Shown here piece by piece: positions 1 through 10,283 of a stretch of DNA of 64,000 nt (position 1 is its first letter; every line of letters begins with the position of its first letter). The DNA lies in contig OY725494.1 in the NCBI GenBank assembly GCA_963281255.1, forward strand, positions 3,299,934 to 3,363,933, in the 5' to 3' direction. A model generated the notes under the pieces. The model made no database searches, was not told the origin of the DNA, and was given only the letters and a program-made list of their open reading frames with translations. Source of the stretch: Aphrocallistes beatrix. Lineage: Eukaryota > Porifera > Hexactinellida > Sceptrulophora > Aphrocallistidae. Both the position numbers and the translations under genes were made by a program.

Positions 1-350
1 ACACATGACACATGTTATAACACATGTTATAACACAAGTTATAACACATGTTATAACACGTGTTATAACACATGTTATAACACATGTTATAACACGTGTT
101 ATAACACATGTTATAACACATGTTATAACACAAGTTATAACACATGTTATAACACATGTAACACATGTTATAACACATGTTATAACACGTGTTATAACAC
201 ATGTTATAACACGTGTTATAACACATGTTATAACACATGTTATAACACATGTTATAACACATGTTATAACACATGTTATAACACGTGTTATAACACATGT
301 TATAACACGTGTTATAACACATGTTATAACACATGTTATAACACGAAAAT
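1..350. repeat. 12-bp satellite array, about 28 units
   Basis: The window opens inside a tandem array of the 12-mer TTATAACACATG with about 28 units and one 9-bp short unit. About 20 units carry CACATG, six carry CACGTG and two carry CAAGTT. A CACGTG unit is identical to its own reverse complement, so the array is nearly palindromic. The left end is cut by the window edge. An open frame runs through it only because 12 is a multiple of three. Confidence 0.95.
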
Positions 351-530
351 CTATAGAATAGTCGATATATGCTAAATTTCGTGATTACGCAACATTTTGT
401 GATTTAATTAGTTTATTTAAAAGTACCTAATTGTAGGGAATTGACGCGATTTGGAGAAATTCAGAAATTCATTGGGGTGGTTGGTTGGCATTTATTATTT
501 GTTAGAATTAATGGGAGAATGAAAGTGAGG

Positions 531-590
531 ATTCAATAATTTCATTCAAAGAAATATCAGCGACGAAACATCCGCCATTCAAACTATACT
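531..590 (-). repeat. Terminal fragment of a dispersed MITE
   Basis: The stretch around GCGACGAAACATCCG and the following GCCATTCAAAC match, in the same arrangement, the ends of the element at 24832-25260. Only one end is recognisable here, so I take it as a solo or decayed copy. Confidence 0.55.
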
Positions 591-715
591 CAAATTATGC
601 TCAAAATATGCTCAAACAATGCTCAAACAATGCTCAATATGCTCGAAATATGCTCAAAATATGCTCAAATTATGCTCAAATTATGCTCAAACTATGCTCA
701 AATGGTACTCAAAAT
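589..715. repeat. Short tandem repeat, ATGCTCAAA-type, about 11 bp
   Basis: About a dozen imperfect copies of an 11-bp unit (ATGCTCAAATT and variants with AAT, ACA or ACT tails) follow one another. No coding potential is seen. Confidence 0.85.
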
Positions 716-1642
716 ATAATCCTCTAAATATAATTTAATATTTCAGCGCTCAATATTACAGTTGACTTTGATTTTTGCTGAAAAAAAAAATCTTTAAAAC
801 AAAACTCTTTTGGCCGAGGAAATTCCTGAGTATTGCAATTGGCTTTGATCTTATTGGCCAATTATGATCAATTCAATATAACAATATATCGTAATGTGAA
901 CTTAGTAATGTGACAATTCAGCAATGCTTATTAGAGAACCAGAAAGCATGTCGTGCAGCGCTTGTATATGATTAATTAACCACACTTGGTACAGGAATGT
1001 GTTGCGTCATTTCCGGTTTAAGCCATTTTCAATAGGGAAGCCATATAAGTTTGGAGTTAATACTATAAATAGAAAAATCCCAAATGCTTCCAAGGGATAT
1101 ATATTATTAATTAAAGCTTGAATTTGTTTTTAGTGCAGCTTCTAGGCATAGGCGCAGAGTTAGCCAAATTAGGGGGCCGCTCCTGCAAATTCTGAAAAAA
1201 TGAGTATCCGGGATGGCTTCTTTCCGTCCGGTGATTACCGGGTGTAACAAAAGTCTTGCCCGGTTATATTAAAGTATATTACAATAAAATTATTTGTACT
1301 GTCTCGAATTACTTACTAGCAAAATAACCACTATTTTATACGACTAATTTTATCCTATTTGGGATACTGACAACCAGGTTTATAAGCTGGGTAGGTTGGA
1401 CATTCGTCCATACCTTTTTAACGTTAGAAATTATATCTTCGATCCTCATTTCATCCAATCGTTTTAACAAAATCCCCCAGAGATCTTGGTAAATATACTT
1501 TCTTCCAAAACCGAGTAAACCTTGCTGAAGCTTTTCAGCAGTTCCCTTTCATGTCAGGCTTTCTTCTACCTATTCAATTTCTTTACAACGAAACTAAATT
1601 CCATGATCGCCGACATTAATCTTATTAGGAAAAAGTGATGTT

Positions 1643-1700
1643 CAGAGTATCTAAAGTACGACCACACTAATTGTGGTGTGGTAGTACTTTAGACACTCTG
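1643..1700. repeat. 58-bp near-perfect hairpin
   Basis: Two arms of 25 bp, starting CAGAGTATCTAAAGTAC, are inverted copies with two mismatches around an 8-bp loop. This could be a minimal MITE. No clear target duplication was found. Confidence 0.7.
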
Positions 1701-1711
1701 GTCTCTGGTTA

Positions 1712-2371
1712 GAGGTACTGTCACTGGAAAATTGGTCCTCCCCTGAAAATTTTGGTCCTACAATGGACCGATTTTCCATGGAATATTGGTCCGGGGGACC
1801 AATTTTCCATAAGGAATTTTGGTCCGCCCTAACCAATATTTCCATGAAAATGCATCACCATTCCAGAACAATTTGGAAAGGATGGTCAAGTCCCAGTGTC
1901 GCTGCAGTAGCTGTTTTATGTCTAGTTATTATAGTTGGAATAGGTAGGCACTCAATAGGAAGAGAGTTCAGATTTTAGAGAGAGCAGAAGAAATAAAATA
2001 CACTTATTAGATTAGAGATTAGCTTAATATGTATTGAATACTAAAATATGAATCGTCAGTCCGGGGTCAAACAGCTTGGTTGTTCGACAATTGAAAAGTA
2101 TCAAAAAATCGAGGATGTCAAATGATTGATAGAATCTAATTTTCCATGAAAGAATTAGTCTCCCAGACCAATTTTCCTGAAATATTAGTCTCCCGGACAA
2201 TTTTTCCTGAAAAAAATGGTCCCCGGACCAATATTCCCTGAAAAAAATGGTCCCCCCGGACCAATTTTCCCTGAAAAAAATGGTCTATTGCAGGACCAAA
2301 ATTTTCAGGGGAGGACCAATTTTCCATGAAAAAATTGGTCCCCCGGACCAAAATGTTCGTGACAGTACTCG
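1712..2371. mobile_element. Fold-back element with palindromic tandem arms
   Basis: The ends read GAGGTACTGTCAC on the left and the inverse of GAGTACTGTCACGAAC on the right. The arms are built from alternating GGACCAATTTTCC and its complement, repeated about four times on the left and eight on the right, so each arm can fold on itself as well as on the other. A spacer of about 260 bp without repeats lies between. No protein gene is recognised. Frames that cross it only translate the repeat. Confidence 0.7.
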
Positions 2372-2663
2372 TAAAGAATGAATACTATTAAATCTACAAC
2401 CGGTCAAGACTTTTGTTACACCCTGTAACATCGTGGGAGATGCTAACATATTCCACTGTCAACATATCTCGTAGCATAGATATTAAGTAGGCCTGAGTGG
2501 TCAGTAATCATTTCCTTTTCACTGACATTGCTATCCAATTACAATTCGTATGTTGGATGATATTTTCTGCATAACATATATGATAGAGATATGCCTCAAC
2601 TGTATAAGATCAGTTCAATTGGTTTATTTTATCTCAACGCCTTTTAGCCTAATTAGTTTATGG

Positions 2664-3524
2664 ATGGCCTCTAACTGTGTGAATAGTCTGAGTCCGGAAT
2701 CTCTACCAATGGGTAGCATGCATATATCCGACTCGACTCAATTCTACAAGAACAAGCTTCAACCAATTGAGACGATTTCCTGCGAGCAGAGTGCACCGCC
2801 CGGACTCAGGAACCCCCGGACCATCTTTCTAGACCCGCGAACCAATAACATCTTCGTCGTAGACTCGGATAACAAGAGAGTGGTGGTACTGACGATAGAT
2901 TGGAAGGTAGTGAGTAAGTTCGGGGAGGAAAAACTCGATTCTCCTTGGGGTCTTGTTGTGCATTCAAACTTCGTATTCGTGACAGACGTCAACTGTCATG
3001 CACTATTCAAATTTTCTCAGTCAGACCTGTCATTCATTTCTCAGACCAATTCGACTGACAATAAGAAACTGAAGGAGCCGCGAGGTATCTCCTGCAATGG
3101 AAATGGAGATTTGTTCGTCGCTGACTCAGGAAGTCACGCTATTTCCGTTTTCAACACTAACCTTGAATTCCTGAGATATATTGGCTCTGGGGTGCTTTGG
3201 TTCCCGAGAGACGTCAAGCTGTTACAAGACTCAGTCCTAACCTTAGACAAGTCTGACACGTGCGTACACCTGTTCTCTCAGGAGGGAGAGAAGAAGGGCA
3301 GTTTTATTGCGCTTGATTCGGAACGGAACTCCAGTCCTCTCTTTTTCTATCCAGACACATGCAGCAATATCATCCTCAGCGACTATGAGGCGAAGTCTCT
3401 CCGTATATTCGATCTCGCAGGAAACCACTTGCACACATTAAAGCTGTCAGAAAATCCGAAAGGGGTCGTTCTTGTTCATGATAGACTGCTATGCTGCTAC
3501 ACCAATAGCATTCAAATATTTTAA
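2664..3524 (+). CDS. NHL-repeat (beta-propeller) protein, possibly 5'-incomplete
   Basis: The frame encodes a run of about 40-residue NHL-type blades, visible as repeated patterns such as NPRTIFLDPRTNNIFVVDSD, SPWGLVVHSNFVFVTDVNCH and EPRGISCNGNGDLFVADSGS. It fills most of a six-bladed propeller, as found at the C-terminus of TRIM/NHL proteins. The start at 2664 (MASNC) is chosen because the upstream in-frame stretch back to 2550 is hydrophobic and lacks blade pattern. A pyrimidine-rich tract ending in TTTTAG at 2638-2647 could equally be a splice acceptor, in which case a RING, B-box or coiled-coil exon lies upstream, though none was found in the window. Function unknown: such propellers bind RNA or protein. 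A second NHL gene lies at 40998-42710. Confidence 0.7.
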   Translation: MASNCVNSLSPESLPMGSMHISDSTQFYKNKLQPIETISCEQSAPPGLRNPRTIFLDPRTNNIFVVDSDNKRVVVLTIDWKVVSKFGEEKLDSPWGLVVHSNFVFVTDVNCHALFKFSQSDLSFISQTNSTDNKKLKEPRGISCNGNGDLFVADSGSHAISVFNTNLEFLRYIGSGVLWFPRDVKLLQDSVLTLDKSDTCVHLFSQEGEKKGSFIALDSERNSSPLFFYPDTCSNIILSDYEAKSLRIFDLAGNHLHTLKLSENPKGVVLVHDRLLCCYTNSIQIF

Positions 3525-3654
3525 TTTAGGCATTGCGAAATATTTCTAACGAACTTAAATTAAATTTGGAAATTTAGTTTTTGTATTAAATCATTTTATC
3601 TTCCAATTTATACAAGTCCCTCAGTTGCAGTATTTATTTGAAACAAGGCCATAT

Positions 3655-3815
3655 ACCATAGGCTGGGGTTTGCCAATTATTTTTCATTCCTTCCAAATGA
3701 TTAACCGGTGTCAATATATTAATTGGAAACAAACCCGAATTTTTAAAAATATCTTAACCGTTAACCACAGTGACGATGGTTAATTGGTTAATCTGTAAAC
3801 CGAATTCCGTATTAA
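3655..3815. mobile_element. Decayed copy of the GGTTAACC MITE
   Basis: GGCTGGGGTT near the start, TTAACCGGTGTCAATAT in the middle and repeated GGTTAA blocks near the end match the better preserved copies at 7644-8019 and 10284-10619. It is shorter and lacks a clear target duplication. Confidence 0.55.
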
Positions 3816-4806
3816 TTTCTATTCTTTAATTACTCATCCCTATCACCAACATTCTCAATGAATGTTATTGTTGAACATTTTACAATCACACTTCTTGCCC
3901 CATCTAAGCTCTCGGCGTCTCGTGAATACGTGCTGCGATATCTCACTGCCTTACGCACCAAGTTTGAAGTGATCCAGTTGGTCTTTCTAGGGATTAAATT
4001 GGTCAAAAGTTGTCAGATTGAATCCGGGCCAAACGTACTGGTGGCTACTGCCCTGTGTATCTTCATATAAAAATGAATTTAATATTGTTCCTTAATGAAA
4101 TACAGTATATGAATGCCATTGCCATGTCTTAGACTTCCAATCAACTGTCTAACTGTAACAAGCAAAATATATTATACAAGCACGGCTGGCGAACACTTCG
4201 TGTTGAGAAATAGTCGCCATGCGGGCGCCTAGGAATGTAAACATATTCAGATGCCCCTACGGGTGCTAAATAATAATATTTCCACTAATCCATTTCATAT
4301 TTTTTCTTTATGAATGTATAGTAAACAAAAAATTATCAATGTTTTTCAAAATTCGTCAAATGGTGTGAAAATATGTATTAAAAAAGAAGTGAAAATATAT
4401 GCATCACCTTTTTTATTGCTATAAACCATAATCAAATTAAGGCATCTATAAGATATTATTGCTTTGAAGTGTATTAATAACAATGACAGTCTATTGTAGT
4501 GTCGTACAATGATTTCTATTGTGAGACTGAAGCCATATATATTTATTGTATAGAAAAGGTGTGAAAATTGTTTCATTTTTTTGCAGAGGTGTGAAATTTT
4601 CGCTTAGATCTTCGAACTTAATCATAGACTCATCATTTAACACCTGGATGTCGATTTTTATATCTCTACGACTTGCCAATTCTTCAATCAATTCGGACGA
4701 ACAAACAAACAAAAATCTTAATAGATAAGATGCTCTCATACACTGCTCTAATTACGATACGATTCTACTAATGAATTTGCACAGTTTGCTGCATAGCTGA
4801 AGTGAG
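3816..4806. other. Intergenic stretch with a GC-rich repeat module
   Basis: This is AT-rich DNA. At 4178-4310 there is a degenerate copy of the GC-rich module seen intact at 9495 and 15051 (GGCTGGCGAACACTTCGTG, then GGGCGCCTAGGAATG). Short open frames at 4491-4739 overlap on both strands and look like chance. Nothing else is seen up to the PUF60 start. Confidence 0.6.
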
Positions 4807-6021
4807 ATGATAGGCACTTCCATCAACATGTACGGGGTGACGGGGCTGACATTGGAAGAGGAAGAGAAACTGAAGCAAGCGAAGCAGTACGCACTGGAGG
4901 AGACGATGAAGTTCGCTCAGTCGCAGCAGGTGCATAACCAACAGAATCAGATGCTAGCTCTGGCCGACGCCGCCCAGCGACAGCGTGCCCTCCTCCTCAT
5001 GTCCCGCATCTACGTGGGCAGCATCTACTACGAGCTGGGCGAGGACACGCTCCGCAATGCCTTCAGTCCGTTCGGGACTGTGAAGAGCATCAACATGTCC
5101 TGGGACGCCATCACCATGAAGCACAAGGGATACGCGTTCGTAGAGTTCGAGACTGTGGACGCGGCGCAGCTGTCTCTAGAACAGATGGATGGAGCGCTGA
5201 TGGGGGGGAGACCTGTCAAGGTGGGCCGTCCCAACAACGTGCCTCAGGCGGCTCCTATATTCGCGAAGATGAACGAAGAAGCGCGGGAGTACCATCGAGT
5301 GTACGTGGCTTCCATCCACCTGGACGTGACTGAAGACGAGCTGAAGAGTGTGTTCGAGGTGTTTGGAGCTGTGCGGAGTGTCCAATTGGCCCCAGACGTG
5401 AACCCTACCAAGCACAGAGGCTGGGGCTACGTCGAGTATGCCACTCAGAAGTCCTGCAACGAGGCCATCTCCAGTATGAACCTCTTCTCCCTCGGAGGAC
5501 AGTATTTGAGGGTGGGTCGTGCTCTAACGCCTCCCCTCCCCCTCATGCCCCCCAATGCTGCGCTCCCTTTCTCAGGCATCTCTATGTCCAAGATGGATTC
5601 CACCGCCGGCTCAACCCTGTTGGCTGCAGGGATCGGGACAGAGTCGAGTCTGCAGCAGGAGGAGAGCATGAGTATCAGCGGGAGCAATGCTCGCCTGCTC
5701 ATGATGCAGAAACTGTCGAGAAAGGCAGAGTCGAGTGTGATGGTGCTAAGGAACATGGTGGGGCCCGAGGACATAGACGAGTCTCTGGAGGGGGAGGTCA
5801 ATGAGGAGTGCAGTAAATACGGTAAGGTGCAACGAGTGGTGGTCTACCGGGAGACACAAGAGGACCAGTCCGTGTTGGTTAAGATATTCGTGTTGTTCTC
5901 TGCTCCTGAGGAATGTCAGCAGGCGAGTGATTCCCTAAATGGACGCTACTTCAGCGGTAGAGTCGTCAGAGCTGAGCTGTACGATGAGTCAAAGTTTAAT
6001 AGCAATGATCTGTCAGCATGA
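4807..6021 (+). CDS. PUF60: Poly(U)-binding splicing factor PUF60 (half pint)
   Basis: A 404-residue intronless protein with the PUF60 domain order. RRM1 spans about 67-143 (RNP2 RIYVGSIY, RNP1 KGYAFVEF), RRM2 about 164-240 (RVYVASIH, RGWGYVEY), and a C-terminal UHM about 311-393 carries the RXF motif RYF at 380-382, which in this family binds tryptophan ligand motifs of SF3B1. The N-terminal helix (TLEEEEKLKQAKQYALEETM) and the NVPQAAPI linker are also typical. Known role: assists U2AF and U2 snRNP at weak 3' splice sites in the nucleus. It is shorter than vertebrate PUF60 (about 559 aa), mainly in the N-terminal and pre-UHM linkers. Start at 4807 gives a natural N-terminus. The lack of introns is unremarkable here, since several neighbours also lack them. 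Confidence 0.95.
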   Translation: MIGTSINMYGVTGLTLEEEEKLKQAKQYALEETMKFAQSQQVHNQQNQMLALADAAQRQRALLLMSRIYVGSIYYELGEDTLRNAFSPFGTVKSINMSWDAITMKHKGYAFVEFETVDAAQLSLEQMDGALMGGRPVKVGRPNNVPQAAPIFAKMNEEAREYHRVYVASIHLDVTEDELKSVFEVFGAVRSVQLAPDVNPTKHRGWGYVEYATQKSCNEAISSMNLFSLGGQYLRVGRALTPPLPLMPPNAALPFSGISMSKMDSTAGSTLLAAGIGTESSLQQEESMSISGSNARLLMMQKLSRKAESSVMVLRNMVGPEDIDESLEGEVNEECSKYGKVQRVVVYRETQEDQSVLVKIFVLFSAPEECQQASDSLNGRYFSGRVVRAELYDESKFNSNDLSA

Positions 6022-6364
6022 AGGAACATATCAGCTTTGTCAGAAAAATTTAAATGCAACAATGCTAGTATTATCATTTACTATTAGTATTTTGAAATTG
6101 CTGTTTTCTTTAATCCGAATTATTATTCGATCATTGATATAGAGCTGTTCGGGTTAGCGAGGGTGTACTGTATTGATATTTAATATCCTATGTGCCTCTA
6201 ATTCCTAACGAAATCTGAATAGTTACAAAGAAGTAATGATTACTTGGAAATAGTCAATCATTTCCTAGAAGCCGAGGTCATATTCACAAGAAGCTACATA
6301 TATTACCTAGATACAATTGATACTCAGACAAGAATATCACATCTCGATCAATGTATACCCAGAG

Positions 6365-6848
6365 AGGGCGCTGCAATTGATCGAATTTTGAGGTTTGCAA
6401 TTGATCGAATTTGGAGGTTTGCAATTGATTGAATTTGGAAGTTTGCAATTGATCGAATTTTGAGGTTTGCAATTGATCGAATTTGGAGGTTTGCAATTGA
6501 TCGAATTCTGTAGGTTTTCTTTCGATCAATTAAGGTTTGCAATCGATCAACGGTAAGTGGAACTCTCGTCCCCGGAATTTTTTGTCTCATTAGAGCCTAA
6601 ATTAAACGGGAACTATATGTAAAGAACGGAAGGTGAGGCTTTTGGAGTGAAGTATGTTTGAAAGAAAATGGGTGAAAATGAGGCATTTTGATTGAGAAAT
6701 CAGTAGGTGCAAAAGAGGCATTTCAAGAGACGAAAGTTCCCCCATTCCTTAGTTGATCAAATGCAAACCTACCGAATTCGATCAATTGCAAACCTTCAAA
6801 TTCGATCAATTGCAAACCTATGATTTTTCGATCAATTGCAGGAGCCTC
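6365..6848. mobile_element. Fold-back transposon with tandem-repeat arms, 9-bp TSD
   Basis: The element is bounded by a perfect 9-bp duplication TACCCAGAG (6356-6364 and 6849-6857). Its left arm is about six copies of a roughly 25-bp unit around TTTGCAATTGATCGAATTT; the right arm is about four inverted copies (6755-6840). Ends read AGGGCGCTGCAATTGATC and, inverted, GAGGCTCCTGCAATTGATC. The roughly 215-bp centre has no gene. Nine-base duplications and repeat-built arms are known for fold-back and Mutator-like elements, so it is non-autonomous. Confidence 0.85.
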
Positions 6849-6947
6849 TACCCAGAGATACCTATCTTTAGAAACTGAAACTCGTGAGAATCGAGAAAAA
6901 CAATATTTTGTTCCTCCAACTTTTTGGCCAGGTCATCTTCTACATAT

Positions 6948-6982
6948 TAGTTAGCCGACTATACTTTGTATAGTGGCTTACT
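6948..6982 (+). repeat. Dispersed GCCGACTATAC hairpin
   Basis: GCCGACTATAC, a short loop, then GTATAGTGGC folds into a hairpin. Related copies lie at 7297-7325 and, inverted, at 59222-59252. Confidence 0.6.
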
Positions 6983-7181
6983 TCTGAAATACCCAGTTTC
7001 CTATTTTAGTTAGTCTTTTTCTCCATAACGGGTTTTTCGAAAAAAAGCTTTCGATCCGACATCTAGCGACACATTTATGCTACTTTATGTATTTTAACAA
7101 GGGCATAGATAAGGGGCTGACTCAAAAATATTGATGAGACAACCGTAATAAACATTCATCAAACATATGTTCACTTCTATC

Positions 7182-8624
7182 TAGGGTTGTTAAGGGTGGA
7201 AAACTTTCCGGGAATTTATAAGACCTGGAAATTTTCGGGAATTTTGGGAATTTTCGTTTTTCTTTAATAATGAGAAATATTCAAAGATTTTACTGTGCCG
7301 ACTATAATATAGTATAGTAGCCCAGTTCTAAAATGCATTATTTTGTTTGTTTGTTTGTATTTGTCAATAGACCTGTCCTGGCTACACCATTAACATTACA
7401 TTTGGCAAGTTATAGCATTCTATAGACTATATATAAAATTATCTCCAGACATTAATTATTTCATTGAAGGGAAGTAGGTTATTAATTATTTCCTTAATTG
7501 AGTAGTTACAGTAAATTTAAAGTTGTATTAGAATTTTGATATACAAGTAAACTAACTGATCTAACCAATCCTAGTCCAAGTCCACCAATTAGCACCATTG
7601 CCTTAGTGTATAGCTATGGGCAAGTAGACATGAAAAGTCCATCCAGGGCTGGGGTTGGTTAACAGATATTCGGGGTCGGTTATTTTGGTTTCCTCCAGGG
7701 CGGTTAACCGGTTAACCGATGTCAATATTAATTAGTATAAATATGGATTTGTCGACTAATAATATTTAACCTGAAATTGAAAAATTTACAATTTTCAGTG
7801 GTCTCGAAATATACTACGTATTTGGTTAGAAAAATAGAAATAATATTGTAATATCAAAATTTTAGAAGTAATATTCATGAATCTCCATCGAAAAGCAATG
7901 AAATTAGTCTAAATTTTTAGAAAATAAAGCAGATCGGCTAACCGATCCAAGATTTTCTTAACCGTTAACTGTGATTGACGGCGGTTAGCCGGTTATCCGG
8001 TTAACCGAATCCAGCCTTGGTCCATCTAATTTGCATCTCAGTATACGATTTTCCAACCAGCCACAATTTTTGTATTCAATCTTTTGAATTGTGATGTCAT
8101 TCACGAGAATCACAAGATTCAGAACAATTATAGCCAATATACTTTTCATTTCAATGAGGTTAAATAAAACTCGTTTAAAATTTGTCAGATACTTGTATTT
8201 ATTGACTAGAGCTGTAACCAATATATTATTATAAGCTATTAGCTTCTGTTTGTCTCATATCAGTTTTAACTTAACAACTAGTCAGAAACGTATTTGATAG
8301 GTTTCTCGGTTGTTATACGTAAATAGAAGAATCGGTTAACTTATACTTACAACTAGTATCCGATTTTGTATTACATTTATTATTGATCCATCTTGAATCA
8401 GTTCGGCACTGATTGTATAATTTACATTTTTTTAACATTTTTCCTTTATTCTTTGAGTATTTAGAGGCAAATAAAGAAAAATTTAATTGAATTCAATTTA
8501 TTTTCCTCAGAGAAATGCATCGGAAACAATCAGATTTATTTAAACACTATGCAGAAATTTCCAGGTCTTATAAATTCCCGGAAAGTTTCCACATTTGAAA
8601 ATTCCCGGGAATTTTGCAACCCTA
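7182..8624. mobile_element. Non-autonomous hAT-like element, 8-bp TSD
   Basis: Ends read TAGGGTTG and CAACCCTA, flanked by the perfect 8-bp duplication CTTCTATC (7174-7181 and 8625-8632). Inverted blocks with ACTTTCCGGGAATTTATAAG and AGACCTGGAAATTT follow both ends. No transposase is present. A separate MITE (7644-8019) is inserted within it. Eight-base duplications point to hAT. The perfect duplication suggests a fairly recent insertion. Confidence 0.85.
7644..8019. mobile_element. GGTTAACC MITE, copy nested in hAT element
   Basis: Starts CAGGGCTGGGGTTGGTTAAC, ends GGTTAACCGAATCCAGCCTTG, and is flanked by GTCCATC on both sides (7637-7643 and 8020-8026). Internal GGTTAACCGG palindromes near both ends strengthen the hairpin. 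No gene. It closely resembles 10284-10619. Confidence 0.85.
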
Positions 8625-8632
8625 CTTCTATC

Positions 8633-9309
8633 TCATCTTATTCGCGAGATAAATCTTTGGAAATAATGACTCGGATTTTTCCTGAGTCATCATGATGAAG
8701 TTAACATACATGTATATTGTAGAGAGATTAATGCTGAACATTTTATCAGCCATAAGTTTTATTTAATCTCCTACCATTCGTAAAATTGGCACCTTTTCAG
8801 TAAACCGATATTATAATACTCTAGTATTTTTGTAAATCGAGAAGTAATTACATTTCTATTCTTTGATCTGATAATCGATGAAATTGAAAAACTAAATTAA
8901 TTTAAAAAAGTAGTATCTAATACTTACTGCTTAGCTAAGTTGACTAATTCATAATTCATCAAGCCTGAGAAGAATTATTCAAAATTGATAGTTTTTACAA
9001 TAAAATATCATAAATTGTATGAATGAATTTTCTAATGATTCATAAATATTTGCCATTTTTTAATGAATTAGTCAACTTAGCTGCTTAGGTGTTCATATGA
9101 TGATAGTTTAGAAGTACGGAATCATTCTCAGAGTATGGACGTTATCAGAGTTCTGCTTATTCACTGAGAAAAGTTGTCATTTGTGAAAATTTATGTGATG
9201 TAAGATAGTCTCTTTGGGAGATTGTAAGGGTAACTATGAAAATAAGGTCATCTATAAATGTGAAAATGCTGATTCACGCTAGCTCTAGAAGAATACCGAA
9301 GATGTGAAA
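8633..9309. other. AT-rich intergenic stretch
   Basis: No gene, RNA or strong repeat is seen. A short inverted pair (TTAGCTAAGTTGACTAATTCA near 8932 and its complement near 9065) may be the ends of an old palindromic element of about 150 bp. Confidence 0.45.
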
Positions 9310-9311
9310 TA

Positions 9312-9797
9312 CATTGACTTCCAAAAGTATTCATACCCCCCTCAATTTCTCTTATACCGCAATTTTCTGGCATATCTTTTATTTAGCCCTAATATTGGCG
9401 AATAAAATGTAATTTTACACTGTTAATTATCCTTACTATTAAAACTCGATTAATGTAGTATATTTATTTATTTATTTATTTATTTATATATATACAAGCG
9501 CACTTCGCTTGCTTGCGCTGCGCGGCTGGCGGACACTGTGTCCGCCGGAGGTGCCCTTTGGGCGCCTGTGGTCACATTGATCAATTATAAGGGAAATAAC
9601 ATCTCTAAATACGTCTTTCCTACTGTTATCATCGATATCGCACGAAAAATCACCAAATTTATCAATTTTTAGAATTTTTTTGAGTAATGATGACGTCATA
9701 ACAAAGTGATGAGTAATCATTTTCACTAAATAAATCAGTATTATAACTATTTGTATGGGGAATTATGGGGTGTACGAATACTTTTGTTCAGGCAGTG
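9312..9797. mobile_element. Tc1/mariner-like MITE carrying the GC-rich module
   Basis: Imperfect inverted ends (CATTGACTTCCAAAAGTATT and the inverse of CACTGCCTGAACAAAAGTAT) are flanked by TA on both sides. The interior holds a TTTA microsatellite (about 9462-9490) and a GC-rich module at 9495-9740 with the palindrome GGCGGACACTGTGTCCGCC and a second hairpin GGTGCCC-GGGCGCC. Whether the module belongs to this element or was inserted later is uncertain. Confidence 0.6.
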
Positions 9798-9828
9798 TAT
9801 ATCCTTACTATTAAAACTCAATTAATCT

Positions 9829-10150
9829 ATATATGTATATCCTTACTATTAAAACTCGATTAATATTTATATATCTATATCTATATATCTCTGTAACGAA
9901 TTGATTGAAGAAACTGCTGGGCGCAGAAAGCTGATTTTTGGCATGTGGGAGTCTTTTGGCTATGGCTCCACTAAGTTCTGAGCTCAGAGCAAAATGTCGA
10001 CTCATCATGGAATTATGACGTCATTGTTACATTTTTAAAAGTTAAGCAAGACAGTTATTCGAGCATAACTAAGCCATTATAGGAGATAGAAGGCTGAAAT
10101 TTTAATATATTCTGTATACTAACATATCTCACAGAGAAATTAGAGGTCCT
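9829..10150 (+). repeat. Dispersed repeat B with end CCTTACTATTAAAACTCGAT
   Basis: Starts at CCTTACTATTAAAACTCGAT, passes through a TA-rich run and the block CTGAGCTCAGAGCAAAATGTC, and ends near TATACTAACATATCTCAC. An inverted copy of the whole block occupies 15300-15617, and end fragments recur at 9429 and 9801. Confidence 0.75.
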
Positions 10151-10283
10151 TTTGGGCCCTCTAATTTAGCTTAATAAAAACACTGGGCGTAACATAAATT
10201 TGGCGAATTGGGGTAATTACGCCGAATTATGTTGATTAGGAGTATTACTCTCAAAAAACCTAGACGAACAGCTATTGTTAGTC

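Larger units (their letters stand above)
1238..2425. mobile_element. Non-autonomous Tc1/mariner-like element with nested insertions
   Basis: Ends are inverted repeats of GGGTGTAACAAAAGTCTTG followed by a CCGGTT block, and each end is flanked by TA (1236-1237 and 2426-2427). This is the hallmark of IS630/Tc1/mariner integration. No transposase frame is present. Inside lie a 58-bp hairpin (1643-1700) and the fold-back array 1712-2371, so the element has served as a landing site. The family assignment rests on ends and TA only. Confidence 0.7.

Noticed and set aside
5-361. A 118-codon open frame with repeating THVI units
   Set aside because: It is the translation of the 12-bp satellite; every frame of such an array stays open when one unit has no stop.
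1763-2351. Short frames on both strands rich in FSME and VRG patterns
   Set aside because: They translate the GGACCAATTTTCC fold-back repeat.
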